Shown: positions 1 to 6,421, numbered from the stretch's first letter. The stretch is 9,979 nt of DNA from Halodesulfurarchaeum sp. (GCA_018334775.1 JAGXLJ010000018.1:1-9979), one strand, 5' to 3'. Notes: a model not told the origin generated them from the sequence alone. Translations and numbers: made by a program.

Positions 1-1160
1 GTCCGCCTGTTTTCGGCTCGTTCGATGGCAGGTGGCTGCTCCGTGAGCACCGATTCAAGCACGGCGAGGCGATCTTCCAACCGGGATTCAAGGAGGGACT
101 CTTCGACGTACATCGCATCGAAGAGATAGAGTGTCACTGGAATCGTTTCGATCGCCGCTTCGATGTTATTCTTGCGTTTGATGCGCTTCGAGAGTACCTG
201 GAACGGGACCATTTCGCCCGTTTCGGGATTGTACCCGACGATTTCCCCTTCGAGAATGGCTCGCTCTGCATTCACGTTCTCGGAGACTGCCTCGACGATG
301 TCCGGGAACTGAGTTGTGACGTCCGTCAACCGTCGGGTAAACATCTGGACCTCCCCGCCATCGACGTGAATCTGCGCTCGAACCCCATCGTATTTGAACT
401 CCGCCAGCACGGCTTCAGGCTCGGCCGCGACCCGTTCGATACCCGTCTCGATCGACTCGGCTTTCTCCGCAAGCATCACGTCGATCGGCCGACCGATCGC
501 AACTTCCAGTTCTGCAAGTCCGTCTCGCCCTTCGGTTCGAGCGGTTTGCACGACGACACGATAATCGTTTGTGACCTGATATGCCCGTTCGACAACCCCG
601 ACATCAGCTTCAGTTCCCGAAAGAAACGCCTCGGCGATGGCGTCCCTTATGACCCCTTCACCGACACCGATTCGAAGATGGCCGAGCACGGTTCGGACGA
701 GGTATTTGGCTGTGGCCGGGTCCGCGTCAGAGAGCAATCCAGCGATTGCATCGACTTTCCGTCCCTGGCTGCCAGTCCCCTCGTACGCAGCGATCTGTTC
801 AAGCGTTTCCTGGACCTGTTCGACCGTCAGCGACTGACCGAACAGCGTCTGTTGGCGCTCGTTTTCGACGGCTTTGGCCGCCGCACTTCCAAGATCGCCG
901 GTTTCGCGCCACCAGTCTTCGATCTGGTCTTCTGACTGGCCAGTTGCCTTTGCGATGGCTGTTCGGGTCAAACTCGAGGAGACGCCGAGATCACAGTCCT
1001 CCCAGGCCACGAACGGTCGGCCTTGCAACAGCGTCACCAGGAGTGGCACCGTTTCCGGGTCAGCCTCGGATAGCGCCGTTGCGAGCTGCTCGATCAGGGC
1101 CGTGTCGGCATCGGTGGTTTCGAGATCCTCGTAGAGATCGACGAGGGCGCCGTACTCCAT
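1..1160 (-). CDS. lig: ATP-dependent DNA ligase, N-terminal 386 residues (C-terminus off the left edge)
   Basis: Seals nicks in duplex DNA using ATP, through an enzyme-adenylate on lysine; the replicative and repair ligase of archaea. Translated from the ATG at 1158-1160, residues 1 to about 220 form the helical DNA-binding domain. The adenylation domain follows, with catalytic Lys256 in KYDGVR (motif I), the FTRRLTDVT stretch at 274-282, Glu306 in ILEGEIV (motif III) and FDAMY at 347-351 (motif IIIa). Motifs IV and V and the OB-fold domain are missing only because the window ends; archaeal enzymes of this family are about 550-600 residues, so about one third is lost. The reading frame is intact to the edge. 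The start is supported by a TATA-like box centred 28 nt upstream. It is divergent from the RmuC-family gene. Family assignment is secure. Confidence 0.96.
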   Translation of the reverse strand, partial: MEYGALVDLYEDLETTDADTALIEQLATALSEADPETVPLLVTLLQGRPFVAWEDCDLGVSSSLTRTAIAKATGQSEDQIEDWWRETGDLGSAAAKAVENERQQTLFGQSLTVEQVQETLEQIAAYEGTGSQGRKVDAIAGLLSDADPATAKYLVRTVLGHLRIGVGEGVIRDAIAEAFLSGTEADVGVVERAYQVTNDYRVVVQTARTEGRDGLAELEVAIGRPIDVMLAEKAESIETGIERVAAEPEAVLAEFKYDGVRAQIHVDGGEVQMFTRRLTDVTTQFPDIVEAVSENVNAERAILEGEIVGYNPETGEMVPFQVLSKRIKRKNNIEAAIETIPVTLYLFDAMYVEESLLESRLEDRLAVLESVLTEQPPAIERAENRR

Positions 1161-1185
1161 TGGGTTCTGCTTGACGGTGCCGACT

Positions 1186-1191
1186 CTTAAG
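1186..1191 (-). promoter_or_regulatory. TATA-like box of the DNA ligase gene
   Basis: The minus strand reads TTTCGAAGGCTTAAG here. The CTTAAG core is centred about 28 nt upstream of the ligase ATG, the position expected for a leaderless haloarchaeal transcript. No Shine-Dalgarno site precedes the ATG. Inferred from spacing and sequence only. Confidence 0.55.
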
Positions 1192-1255
1192 CCTTCGAAA
1201 CGGACTCGATGTAGCCGGGACGAACATTCATGGGCTGGCTCCCCGACATCGAGGT

Positions 1256-2179
1256 ATGGCCACGAACGAGTTGCTCCTCGGTGGTGTTTTCCTCGCACTT
1301 CTCGTCGTTATTTTCTTGCTCGTGCAGGTTCGGCGGGCCGTGAGCACGGCTGAAAATGGTGTCGAGACCGACCAGCTGACCGCAGCCCTATCACAGACCC
1401 TGTCCTCGATGCAGTTCAGTGAAACCGTGTCCCGGATCGAGGACCGAGCGGGTGAAATAGAGTCACTCCATGGTGATTTCGATCGGCTCCTGCGAGCCCC
1501 TCGTGAACGTGGTGAGTTTGGGGAGGTGCAACTCGAAGTCATGCTCTCGGATCACCTCCATCCCGGCATGTACGGAATCAGGGAACAGGTCGTCGGCCCA
1601 AAGACGCCCGACGCGCATATCGAAACGCCCGATGGCATCGTTGCCATCGACTCCAAGTTTCCACTGGATCGCTACGAACAGTATCTGGACGCCGAGAACC
1701 CGGATGTTCGGGCCGAACACAAGGAGGCGTTCCGCACTGCCGTGGAGGAGCAATTGGCCAAAATCGAACGGGATTACGTCAGCCCCGAGAAGGGAACGAC
1801 CGACTTTGCCTTTGCCTACATCCCTTCGGAGAGCGTCTACTACCATTTGATTACGGAGGAGTACGATCTTCTGCGTGAGTACACGAAACGCGGTGTCCAG
1901 GTCGTTTCTCCACTCACCCTCGGGCACAAACTCGAACTTCTCAAAACCGGCGCGCAGGCCAGAAAACTCTCAGAAGAAGCCGAAGCCGTGCTTGACCATT
2001 TGACTGAACTCGGGGCGCAGTTCGAGGCGGTCGAAGACGAGTGGTCGACGCTGGAACGACACATCGACAACGCCTCGAAACGGGCTGATGACGTTGATCG
2101 GCGCTTTCGTGGCCTTCGTGAGGCCTTTGACCGGATCGAACGTCCATCAACCGACCTTACAGAAAACGAGACTGACTAG
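1256..2179 (+). CDS. rmuC: RmuC-family protein with N-terminal membrane anchor
   Basis: A 307-residue member of the RmuC family, proteins with a nuclease-like PD-(D/E)xK fold that in bacteria limit DNA rearrangements at inverted repeats; the biochemical activity is not established. Residues 6-24 are a strongly hydrophobic helix, so the protein is probably membrane-tethered with the rest in the cytoplasm. A predicted helical, coiled-coil-like stretch follows (about 27-80). The RmuC core (about 85-250) shows GEFGEVQLEVML (87-97), the putative active-site residues Asp119 in TPDAHI and Asp132/Lys134 in AIDSKFPLDRY, and AYIPSESVYY (187-196). A second helical segment closes the protein. It is shorter than E. 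coli RmuC (about 475), mainly through a short coiled coil. The ATG is the only sensible in-frame start; the GAGGT directly against it is too close to act as a ribosome site. Only a weak AT-rich candidate box (about 1224-1230) is visible. The stop overlaps that of the convergent neighbour. Confidence 0.88.
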   Translation: MATNELLLGGVFLALLVVIFLLVQVRRAVSTAENGVETDQLTAALSQTLSSMQFSETVSRIEDRAGEIESLHGDFDRLLRAPRERGEFGEVQLEVMLSDHLHPGMYGIREQVVGPKTPDAHIETPDGIVAIDSKFPLDRYEQYLDAENPDVRAEHKEAFRTAVEEQLAKIERDYVSPEKGTTDFAFAYIPSESVYYHLITEEYDLLREYTKRGVQVVSPLTLGHKLELLKTGAQARKLSEEAEAVLDHLTELGAQFEAVEDEWSTLERHIDNASKRADDVDRRFRGLREAFDRIERPSTDLTENETD

Positions 2180-2601
2180 CGGGTAAATTCGCGCCAATGT
2201 GAGATCGTCCAGTAGGCCAGGCCGCTTCCGATGAGGCCCGCTGCTAGAAGATACAAGATAAAGTCCGGTTGGAAGACTGCACTGGGATAGGCGAGTGCAT
2301 ACGCGATTCCTTCTCCGGCGAGGGTTACCACGACGAAAACGGTCACCGTGACGCCGATAGTCGCCATCAGCACCTGGCTCCCTTCGATTCGCGGCCGCTC
2401 GAGCACGAACAGCGCACTGACAAATCCGAGTGCCATCACCACGACGTAGTAGGGAAACCGGTTGGTAAATCCCTCCACCTCTCCTACGAGTAAGGCGAGT
2501 GCACCGAGAAATGCCGCTGTAAGCACCACGGTCGAACCGAGAACCGGTCCGATGACCCGGAGGAGGGTGTGATCGTTCAGCCAGTCTGGCCCCGATTCCA
2601 T
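2176..2601 (-). CDS. Four-helix integral membrane protein, unknown function
   Basis: A 141-residue hydrophobic protein with four predicted membrane helices at about 17-40, 49-67, 77-97 and 112-133, with short charged loops and an Arg/His-containing C-terminus. I recognise no catalytic or binding motif; it resembles the small conserved membrane proteins of unknown function common in haloarchaea. The ATG at 2599-2601 (MESGPDWL) is preferred over one nine codons upstream, because the extra residues (MPRPRVPPG) do not look like part of the domain and a weak CTTTTG box lies about 28 nt before the inner ATG. The last four bases overlap the end of the RmuC gene: the palindrome CTAG supplies the TAG stop for both. 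It is divergent from the HerA-like gene, with 134 bp between the two starts. No function is assigned. Confidence 0.75.
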   Translation of the reverse strand: MESGPDWLNDHTLLRVIGPVLGSTVVLTAAFLGALALLVGEVEGFTNRFPYYVVVMALGFVSALFVLERPRIEGSQVLMATIGVTVTVFVVVTLAGEGIAYALAYPSAVFQPDFILYLLAAGLIGSGLAYWTISHWREFTR

Positions 2602-2703
2602 GCCCGGAGGGACACGGGGGCGTGGCAAAAGTCTACTGACACGGTATGGGATTTGCCACTGGGCGGGTTTTCGCCCGCAGGATCGGCGATCGACCGCGGC
2701 AGG

Positions 2704-2709
2704 TATTTA
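2704..2709 (+). promoter_or_regulatory. TATA-like box of the HerA-like ATPase gene
   Basis: TATTTA centred about 29 nt before the ATG at 2736. This fits leaderless initiation and is the main reason for choosing that start over the in-frame ATG at 2646, which would place the box inside the coding region. Confidence 0.6.
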
Positions 2710-2735
2710 CCGCCGGACGCCAAATTCCCGAGCGA

Positions 2736-4145
2736 ATGGCTGGCGAAACGGAACGCATTGTCGTCTCCGACGATGGGCTCTCCCTTCCTGTGATCGAGGT
2801 GCTCACAGGTCGGGGGGCCATCTTCGGGAAAAGTGGCTCCGGGAAGAGTAACACTGCAAGTGTCGTGGTCGAGGAGTTGCTGGAAATGGGGTTCCCGATG
2901 CTCATCGTGGATATCGAAGGCGAATACGCCACGCTAACTGAGCGCTACGAGGTCGTCCATATTGGAGATGGTGACGGATACGACCACCCCCTGTTCGAGG
3001 TCGACCCTGGCCAAATCGTGGATTTCTGTCTCGACCAGCACCGGCCAGTGATCATCGATATATCGGAAGTACTGGAGATCGAACGGGCCGAACGAGTCAT
3101 CACCGATACGCTGCAACTCCTGTTTTCTCGGGAGAAACACGAGAACAAGCCGTTTCTGGTCCTTGTCGAGGAGGTCCATGAATTTCTCCCTCAGCAAGGT
3201 GGACTGGGTGATTTGGGGGAGATGCTTATTCGGATCGCCAAACGGGGCCGCAAACGGGGCCTTGGCTTGTTGGGGATGTCCCAGCGACCGGCATCGGTCG
3301 ACAAGAACTTTATCACCCAATGTGACTGGCTCGTGTTTCATCGGTTGACGTGGGAGAACGACACGCGGGTGGTGAAAACGATCCTGGGCAAGGAGTACGC
3401 GGAAGACGTCAAGGATCTCGCGACTGGGTCTGCATATCTCCTGGCCGATTGGGAGGAAACGGTGCGTGAAGTTCGGTTTCGGGCCAAAAAAACCGCCGAC
3501 GCTGGAAATACGCCCTCTCTCTCGACCTCCGAACGACGCGATTTAACAGCAACTGGGGAGGCGGACGGATCGACCGGGGGCGCTGCTCTTGAATCACAGG
3601 AAGAGGCCACGGCACCTGTGGTTGAAGAGGGGTCCGAGGATCCCGCGCTTGACACAGAGATCGCCGAGCCTGAAGCGGCGGCGTCAGGCTCAGACTCAGT
3701 CGACCCAATCGAAGCGGATCCACCTCCGGTTCTGGACGAATCGGCAACCGAGGAGGACACGAAGACCGCGATTACGGAGCCACAGACAGCGTCAAATCCA
3801 AACCAGGCCGATTCTACCCCAGAGAGGATCGGCAGTACCGATCCCGCAACCCGGGACGAATCGGATTCAGATCCGACGCCGGACGATCCGGCTGTCGAAA
3901 CGCTGTGGGAACTTGGGCAATTTGTCACTTTCGTCCTTGCTCGAGCGATCGGATCGCTGACTTACGGTGTTCGAGTCGCGTACGCGAGACTCATGGGTCA
4001 CTCAAAGCCTGCGGACAGACTCGGTGTACTCTCTGTTGAGGACCCAGCGTCTCGATCCCGCCCATCACGGTTCGCCCTTCGGATCTTCGGGGTGCTCGTT
4101 TTGATCATTGGGTTGTTGATCGTGTTCGCACTCTTCGGGCTCTAG
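2736..4145 (+). CDS. HerA/FtsK-superfamily ATPase with acidic linker and C-terminal membrane helix
   Basis: A 469-residue P-loop ATPase of the HerA type (DUF87-like), hexameric motors that move or process DNA. Visible motifs are Walker A GKSGSGKS (31-38), IVDIEGEY (57-64), the HerA counterpart of the conserved DxxGEY segment, Walker B with catalytic glutamate LVLVEEVHEF (141-150), the IAKRGRKRGLGLL segment (167-179) with basic residues typical of the family, and sensor Gln183 in MSQRP. The ATPase core starts almost at residue 1, so the HAS barrel found at the N-terminus of classical HerA is absent. Residues about 258-387 are a low-complexity linker rich in Asp, Glu, Ser, Thr and Pro. Residues 390-420 are amphipathic to hydrophobic, and 447-468 form a clear membrane helix with a basic flank (SRPSRFALR), so the protein looks tail-anchored with the motor in the cytoplasm. 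No NurA nuclease gene is adjacent. An ATPase acting on a membrane-associated DNA or protein substrate is an inference; the family is secure. Confidence 0.85.
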   Translation: MAGETERIVVSDDGLSLPVIEVLTGRGAIFGKSGSGKSNTASVVVEELLEMGFPMLIVDIEGEYATLTERYEVVHIGDGDGYDHPLFEVDPGQIVDFCLDQHRPVIIDISEVLEIERAERVITDTLQLLFSREKHENKPFLVLVEEVHEFLPQQGGLGDLGEMLIRIAKRGRKRGLGLLGMSQRPASVDKNFITQCDWLVFHRLTWENDTRVVKTILGKEYAEDVKDLATGSAYLLADWEETVREVRFRAKKTADAGNTPSLSTSERRDLTATGEADGSTGGAALESQEEATAPVVEEGSEDPALDTEIAEPEAAASGSDSVDPIEADPPPVLDESATEEDTKTAITEPQTASNPNQADSTPERIGSTDPATRDESDSDPTPDDPAVETLWELGQFVTFVLARAIGSLTYGVRVAYARLMGHSKPADRLGVLSVEDPASRSRPSRFALRIFGVLVLIIGLLIVFALFGL

Positions 4146-4153
4146 TGGAATGA

Positions 4154-4159
4154 CTTAAT
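4154..4159 (+). promoter_or_regulatory. TATA-like box of the small Ada-like gene
   Basis: CTTAAT lies centred about 26 nt before the GTG at 4183. It begins just 9 nt after the stop of the ATPase gene, suggesting that the small gene has its own promoter. The spacing favours GTG 4183 over TTG 4177. Confidence 0.45.
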
Positions 4160-4182
4160 TCGAAGCCGGGACGAAATTGGTT

Positions 4183-4368
4183 GTGCCCGCAAACCGCGTC
4201 TATATTTCTCAGGCCACGGGAACAGATCTGCAGGTCTATCATACCTCTGTGAAGTGTCCGGTTCTTCCCGGCGCATATCAGGAGTTAGACCGATCCCTTG
4301 CCGAGGAGCGCGGCTTGCGGGAGTGCCATCGCTGTCGAGAGAAACGCTTCGAGATTTTGGAGTTGTAA
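4183..4368 (+). CDS. Small protein with Ada-type His/Cys metal-binding pattern
   Basis: A 61-residue protein from a GTG start (a TTG two codons upstream is possible but less well spaced from the promoter). It has His20 and Cys25 in VYHTSVKCPVL, followed by a helical stretch SLAEERGLRECHRCRE ending in Cys48 and Cys51. The order tyrosine-histidine, then cysteine, then about 20 residues leading to a CxxC at the end of a helix-like segment, matches the metal-binding fold seen at the N-terminus of Ada and in stand-alone mini-proteins of that type. In Ada the zinc-bound cysteine accepts methyl groups from DNA phosphotriesters; nothing here shows that this protein does so, and it has no DNA-binding or alkyltransferase domain. 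It lies between the HerA-like ATPase and rio2, with a T-rich terminator behind it. Family resemblance is moderate and function unknown. Confidence 0.7.
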   Translation: MPANRVYISQATGTDLQVYHTSVKCPVLPGAYQELDRSLAEERGLRECHRCREKRFEILEL

Positions 4369-4400
4369 CGGTTCGCCGAACGAAATTGTATCAGCACTCG

Positions 4401-4446
4401 ATTTTTGCACACCCCGTTTTGCTATAGCGTTATATGGTTTATTTTT
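4401..4446 (+). terminator. T-rich probable transcription terminator
   Basis: Three oligo-T tracts on the plus strand (4402-4406, 4417-4420 and 4438-4446, the last interrupted by one A) follow the small gene by 33-78 nt. Archaeal RNA polymerase terminates at such non-template T tracts. The region also holds one arm of the inverted repeat around rio2, so it may have a second role. Confidence 0.45.
4423..4443 (+). repeat. Left arm of imperfect inverted repeat flanking rio2
   Basis: TATAGCGTTATATGGTTT followed by ATT. Its reverse complement recurs at 5439-5459 with only two mismatches in 21 positions. The two arms bracket the rio2 gene about 1 kb apart. AT-rich composition makes a chance match easier, so its significance is uncertain. 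Confidence 0.5.
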
Positions 4447-4471
4447 GCCCAGGCTTCCACCTAGAAACCGG

Positions 4472-5374
4472 TTATTCGGCGGGGAGTGTCGAAAAATTCC
4501 GCTCTTTGATTGCCCCAAACACGGCCTGGACATCGACTGAGTCGACCTCGCCGGGGTATTTCCGCTCGAAATAACTCGTGATGTTTTCGATATCCCGTTT
4601 GAGGAGCTCCGTGCTATTTTCGTGGTCGGTCGGGACTGCCTGAGGCCAGTCAAAAAGCGTAATCCCGCTTTCGGCCACGAAAACGTTGTATTCGCTGATG
4701 TCCGCGTGTATGTACCCCCCATCCGCGGCCGATTGCATCTCCTGTAGGACCAGTTCCAGCACCCCGGTGACCTGTTCGTCGGGTAGTGTGGCCTTTGCCA
4801 GTTCTACACCCGGGACTTTCTCCATGATAATCGCGTGTCGGTTCTGGTCAATCGGTTGGGGTACTGAAACTTCCGGATAGAGCCCTTTGAGCGCTTCGTA
4901 CTCCCGTTCGGCGGCTTTTCGTGCCGTATACAGCCAGGAAACGTGCTCTCGATCGGCAGTGTACTCCCGCCCACGGTGGACTTCCCGAAAGTTCGAGAAC
5001 CCTTCTCGGTGAAACTTCAGTGCGAGTGGCTTGTAGGATTGGACTTCGTGCACGTCTGATTCCTTACCGACGCCCAATGGAGCCCCGAACCCTTCGATCG
5101 TGTCCCGCTCGGCGAATGTATGCAAAGCCAGTGCGTCGTACCCCCGTTGGGTGAGTTTGATCCCCTCGTACTGGATCGTTTTTCGCTCGACGAACTCCAG
5201 ATCCAGCATTCGATTCAGGTGAAAATCGACGTTTTCGGACGTTAGGCCGGTAAATTCGGGCAATTTCTCCCGATTGACCCACTCGGAGAACCGCATTCCT
5301 TGCTCGACGCCCGAGAGAAGATGGAAATCCTCGGGTTCGAGGTCGGCCATCACGTCGGCGACTGTTTCGACCAT
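4472..5374 (-). CDS. rio2: Serine/threonine protein kinase/ATPase Rio2
   Basis: Rio2 is an atypical kinase-ATPase that acts on pre-small ribosomal subunits during late maturation in archaea and eukaryotes. The 300-residue product starts MVETVADVMADLEPEDF and has an N-terminal winged-helix domain (about 1-90, which binds RNA in this family). The RIO kinase domain follows, with P-loop-like GVGKESDVHEV (101-111), ATP-contacting Lys120 in ALKFHR, the hinge MEKVPGVEL (184-192), catalytic Asp225 in HADISEYN (223-230) and metal-binding Asp242 in LFDWPQ. The catalytic loop has Ala where HGD is usual. Length agrees with archaeal Rio2 (about 280-300). The reading frame stays open for 290 more codons upstream, antisense to nfo, but family length and a TTATAA box 25 nt before this ATG fix the start. 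It is divergent from nfo. Confidence 0.95.
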   Translation of the reverse strand: MVETVADVMADLEPEDFHLLSGVEQGMRFSEWVNREKLPEFTGLTSENVDFHLNRMLDLEFVERKTIQYEGIKLTQRGYDALALHTFAERDTIEGFGAPLGVGKESDVHEVQSYKPLALKFHREGFSNFREVHRGREYTADREHVSWLYTARKAAEREYEALKGLYPEVSVPQPIDQNRHAIIMEKVPGVELAKATLPDEQVTGVLELVLQEMQSAADGGYIHADISEYNVFVAESGITLFDWPQAVPTDHENSTELLKRDIENITSYFERKYPGEVDSVDVQAVFGAIKERNFSTLPAE

Positions 5375-5396
5375 GCGGGACGTAGATTCTGTCCGG

Positions 5397-5402
5397 TTAT
5401 AA
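5397..5402 (-). promoter_or_regulatory. TATA box of rio2
   Basis: TTATAA in the minus-strand context GCTTATAACC, centred about 25 nt upstream of the rio2 ATG. This is a strong leaderless archaeal promoter match and decides the rio2 start. Confidence 0.65.
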
Positions 5403-5421
5403 GCGCAGGGACCTGACTTAT

Positions 5422-5442
5422 CGGTAATATCACCCGGTAATA
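5422..5442. repeat. Two direct copies of CGGTAATA, 13 bp apart, upstream of rio2
   Basis: CGGTAATA occurs at 5422-5429 and again at 5435-5442. The pair lies about 20 bp upstream of the rio2 TATA box, where an archaeal activator would bind. The second copy overlaps the right arm of the rio2 inverted repeat. A regulator-binding role is inference. Confidence 0.4.
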
Positions 5443-5459
5443 AACCATATATTGCTATA
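5439..5459 (-). repeat. Right arm of imperfect inverted repeat flanking rio2
   Basis: Reads AAT followed by AAACCATATATTGCTATA on the plus strand, so the minus strand matches the arm at 4423-4443 at 19 of 21 positions. It lies about 65-85 bp upstream of the rio2 start and 108-128 bp upstream of the nfo start. Confidence 0.5.
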
Positions 5460-5515
5460 CAGAAATTTACGACCAAGCGGTACTCGTACTTCTGTCCCTT
5501 GTCGTAAAACAGAAG
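5459..5515. repeat. Interleaved short inverted repeats in the rio2-nfo intergenic region
   Basis: TTTACGAC (5466-5473) is the exact reverse complement of GTCGTAAA (5501-5508). CTTCTG (5489-5494) is the exact reverse complement of CAGAAG (5510-5515). ACAGAA occurs at both 5459-5464 and 5509-5514, and each copy can pair with TTCTGT at 5490-5495. The arms interleave rather than nest. The segment lies upstream of both predicted promoters, so operator DNA is more likely than a leader RNA. Confidence 0.45.
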
Positions 5516-5539
5516 CCCTTGCCGCGGACGGGAAAGGGA

Positions 5540-5545
5540 CTTATT
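5540..5545 (+). promoter_or_regulatory. TATA-like box of nfo
   Basis: CTTATT centred about 24 nt before the nfo ATG at 5567, again fitting leaderless initiation. There is no Shine-Dalgarno site before the ATG. Confidence 0.5.
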
Positions 5546-5566
5546 CCCGAGTAAAATACACGAAGT

Positions 5567-6397
5567 ATGCGAATCGGTGCCCACGTTTCGATAGCAAGCG
5601 GCGTTCACAAGGCGGTCGGTAGGGAGCTCGACGTCGGCGGGACGTGCGGACAGATCTTCACCCATTCCCCGCAGGTCTGGCAATCGCCGAATATCGATCC
5701 GGAGGAAGCAGCTTCGTTCCTCGAGCAAACCGAGGCGAAACTCGACGGCCCATGGGTGATTCACGCCTCCTATCTCGTGAATCTGGCGACGCCGAAAGAC
5801 GACCTCCGGGCCAAATCGGTCGAATCGATGCAGGAGGAGGTCGACGCAGCCGAGACACTCGGGATTCCCTACGTCAATGTTCATCTGGGGGCCCACACCG
5901 GGGCTGGCGTCGAGGGTGGCATCGAAAACGCTGCCGGCACGCTCGACGAACTTGATATTCCCGAGGACGTGACTGTCCTCGTGGAATCGGATGCTGGGAG
6001 CGGGACGAAACTCGGGGGCCAGTTCGAACACCTCGCCTCCGTGCTCGACCAATCTGATCAGGACCTCGAGGTATGTCTCGATACCGCCCACGCCTTCGCG
6101 GCTGGATACGACCTGTCGACGCCGGAGGCAGTCGATAAAACGGTAGCCGAATTCGACAACGTGATCGGCCTCGACAATCTGGCTTGCATGCATCTTAACG
6201 ATTCGAAACACGATGTTGGCACCAACAAGGACGAACACGCCCACCTAGGCGAGGGACTGATCGGGGCCGATGGTATCGGAGCGGTACTCTCCCATGACGC
6301 CTTGAGAGATCGGCCATTCGTTCTCGAAACGCCAAGGGAAGACGACCGTGGTTTCGAATGGAACATCCAGCGGGCCAAAGAACTCCGGGAGGCTTAA
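5567..6397 (+). CDS. nfo: Endonuclease IV (apurinic/apyrimidinic endonuclease)
   Basis: Cleaves the phosphodiester bond 5' to abasic sites and clears blocked 3' ends in base-excision repair, using three zinc ions in a TIM-barrel. The 276-residue product has all nine metal ligands of the family in order: His66 (VIHASYLVN), His106 (NVHLGAH), Glu140 (LVESDAG), Asp172 and His175 ([13 protein letters not shown]), His209 (MHLNDSK), Asp222 and His224 (DEHAHLGEG) and Glu254 (LETPRED). Length is close to E. coli Nfo (285). Small departures from the usual signatures are ESDAG where ENTAG is common and DTAH where DTCH is common; neither removes a ligand. Its product is the substrate route for polymerase and then the ligase encoded at the left edge. 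The methyltransferase begins 24 bp downstream and may be cotranscribed. Confidence 0.97.
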   Translation: MRIGAHVSIASGVHKAVGRELDVGGTCGQIFTHSPQVWQSPNIDPEEAASFLEQTEAKLDGPWVIHASYLVNLATPKDDLRAKSVESMQEEVDAAETLGIPYVNVHLGAHTGAGVEGGIENAAGTLDELDIPEDVTVLVESDAGSGTKLGGQFEHLASVLDQSDQDLEVCLDTAHAFAAGYDLSTPEAVDKTVAEFDNVIGLDNLACMHLNDSKHDVGTNKDEHAHLGEGLIGADGIGAVLSHDALRDRPFVLETPREDDRGFEWNIQRAKELREA

Positions 6398-6421
6398 CCG
6401 GCCACCAGCCCCAACGAAGCT

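Noticed and set aside
366..1174. Several plus-strand open frames opposite the DNA ligase.
   Set aside because: The minus strand carries the ligase with the KYDGVR motif in a continuous frame. The plus-strand translations are Arg/Pro/Ser-rich without domain-like sequence.
1251..1255. GAGGT directly before the RmuC ATG as a ribosome binding site.
   Set aside because: There is no spacer between it and the start codon, so it cannot pair with 16S rRNA in the normal way for that ATG.
2646..2735. An in-frame ATG 30 codons upstream of the chosen HerA-like start.
   Set aside because: The extra residues are basic and unlike the family, and using it would bury the TATTTA box at 2704-2709 in coding sequence.
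3338..3928. A 196-codon Ser-rich open frame on the minus strand.
   Set aside because: It is the antisense shadow of the Asp/Glu-rich linker of the HerA-like ATPase; acidic codons read backwards give Ser and Val.
5375..6244. A 290-codon open frame continuous with and upstream of rio2 on the minus strand, opposite nfo.
   Set aside because: The plus strand here encodes endonuclease IV with all nine metal ligands. Rio2 length and a TTATAA box place the rio2 start at 5374. The antisense frame is a by-product of GC-biased codon use and matches no family I recognise.
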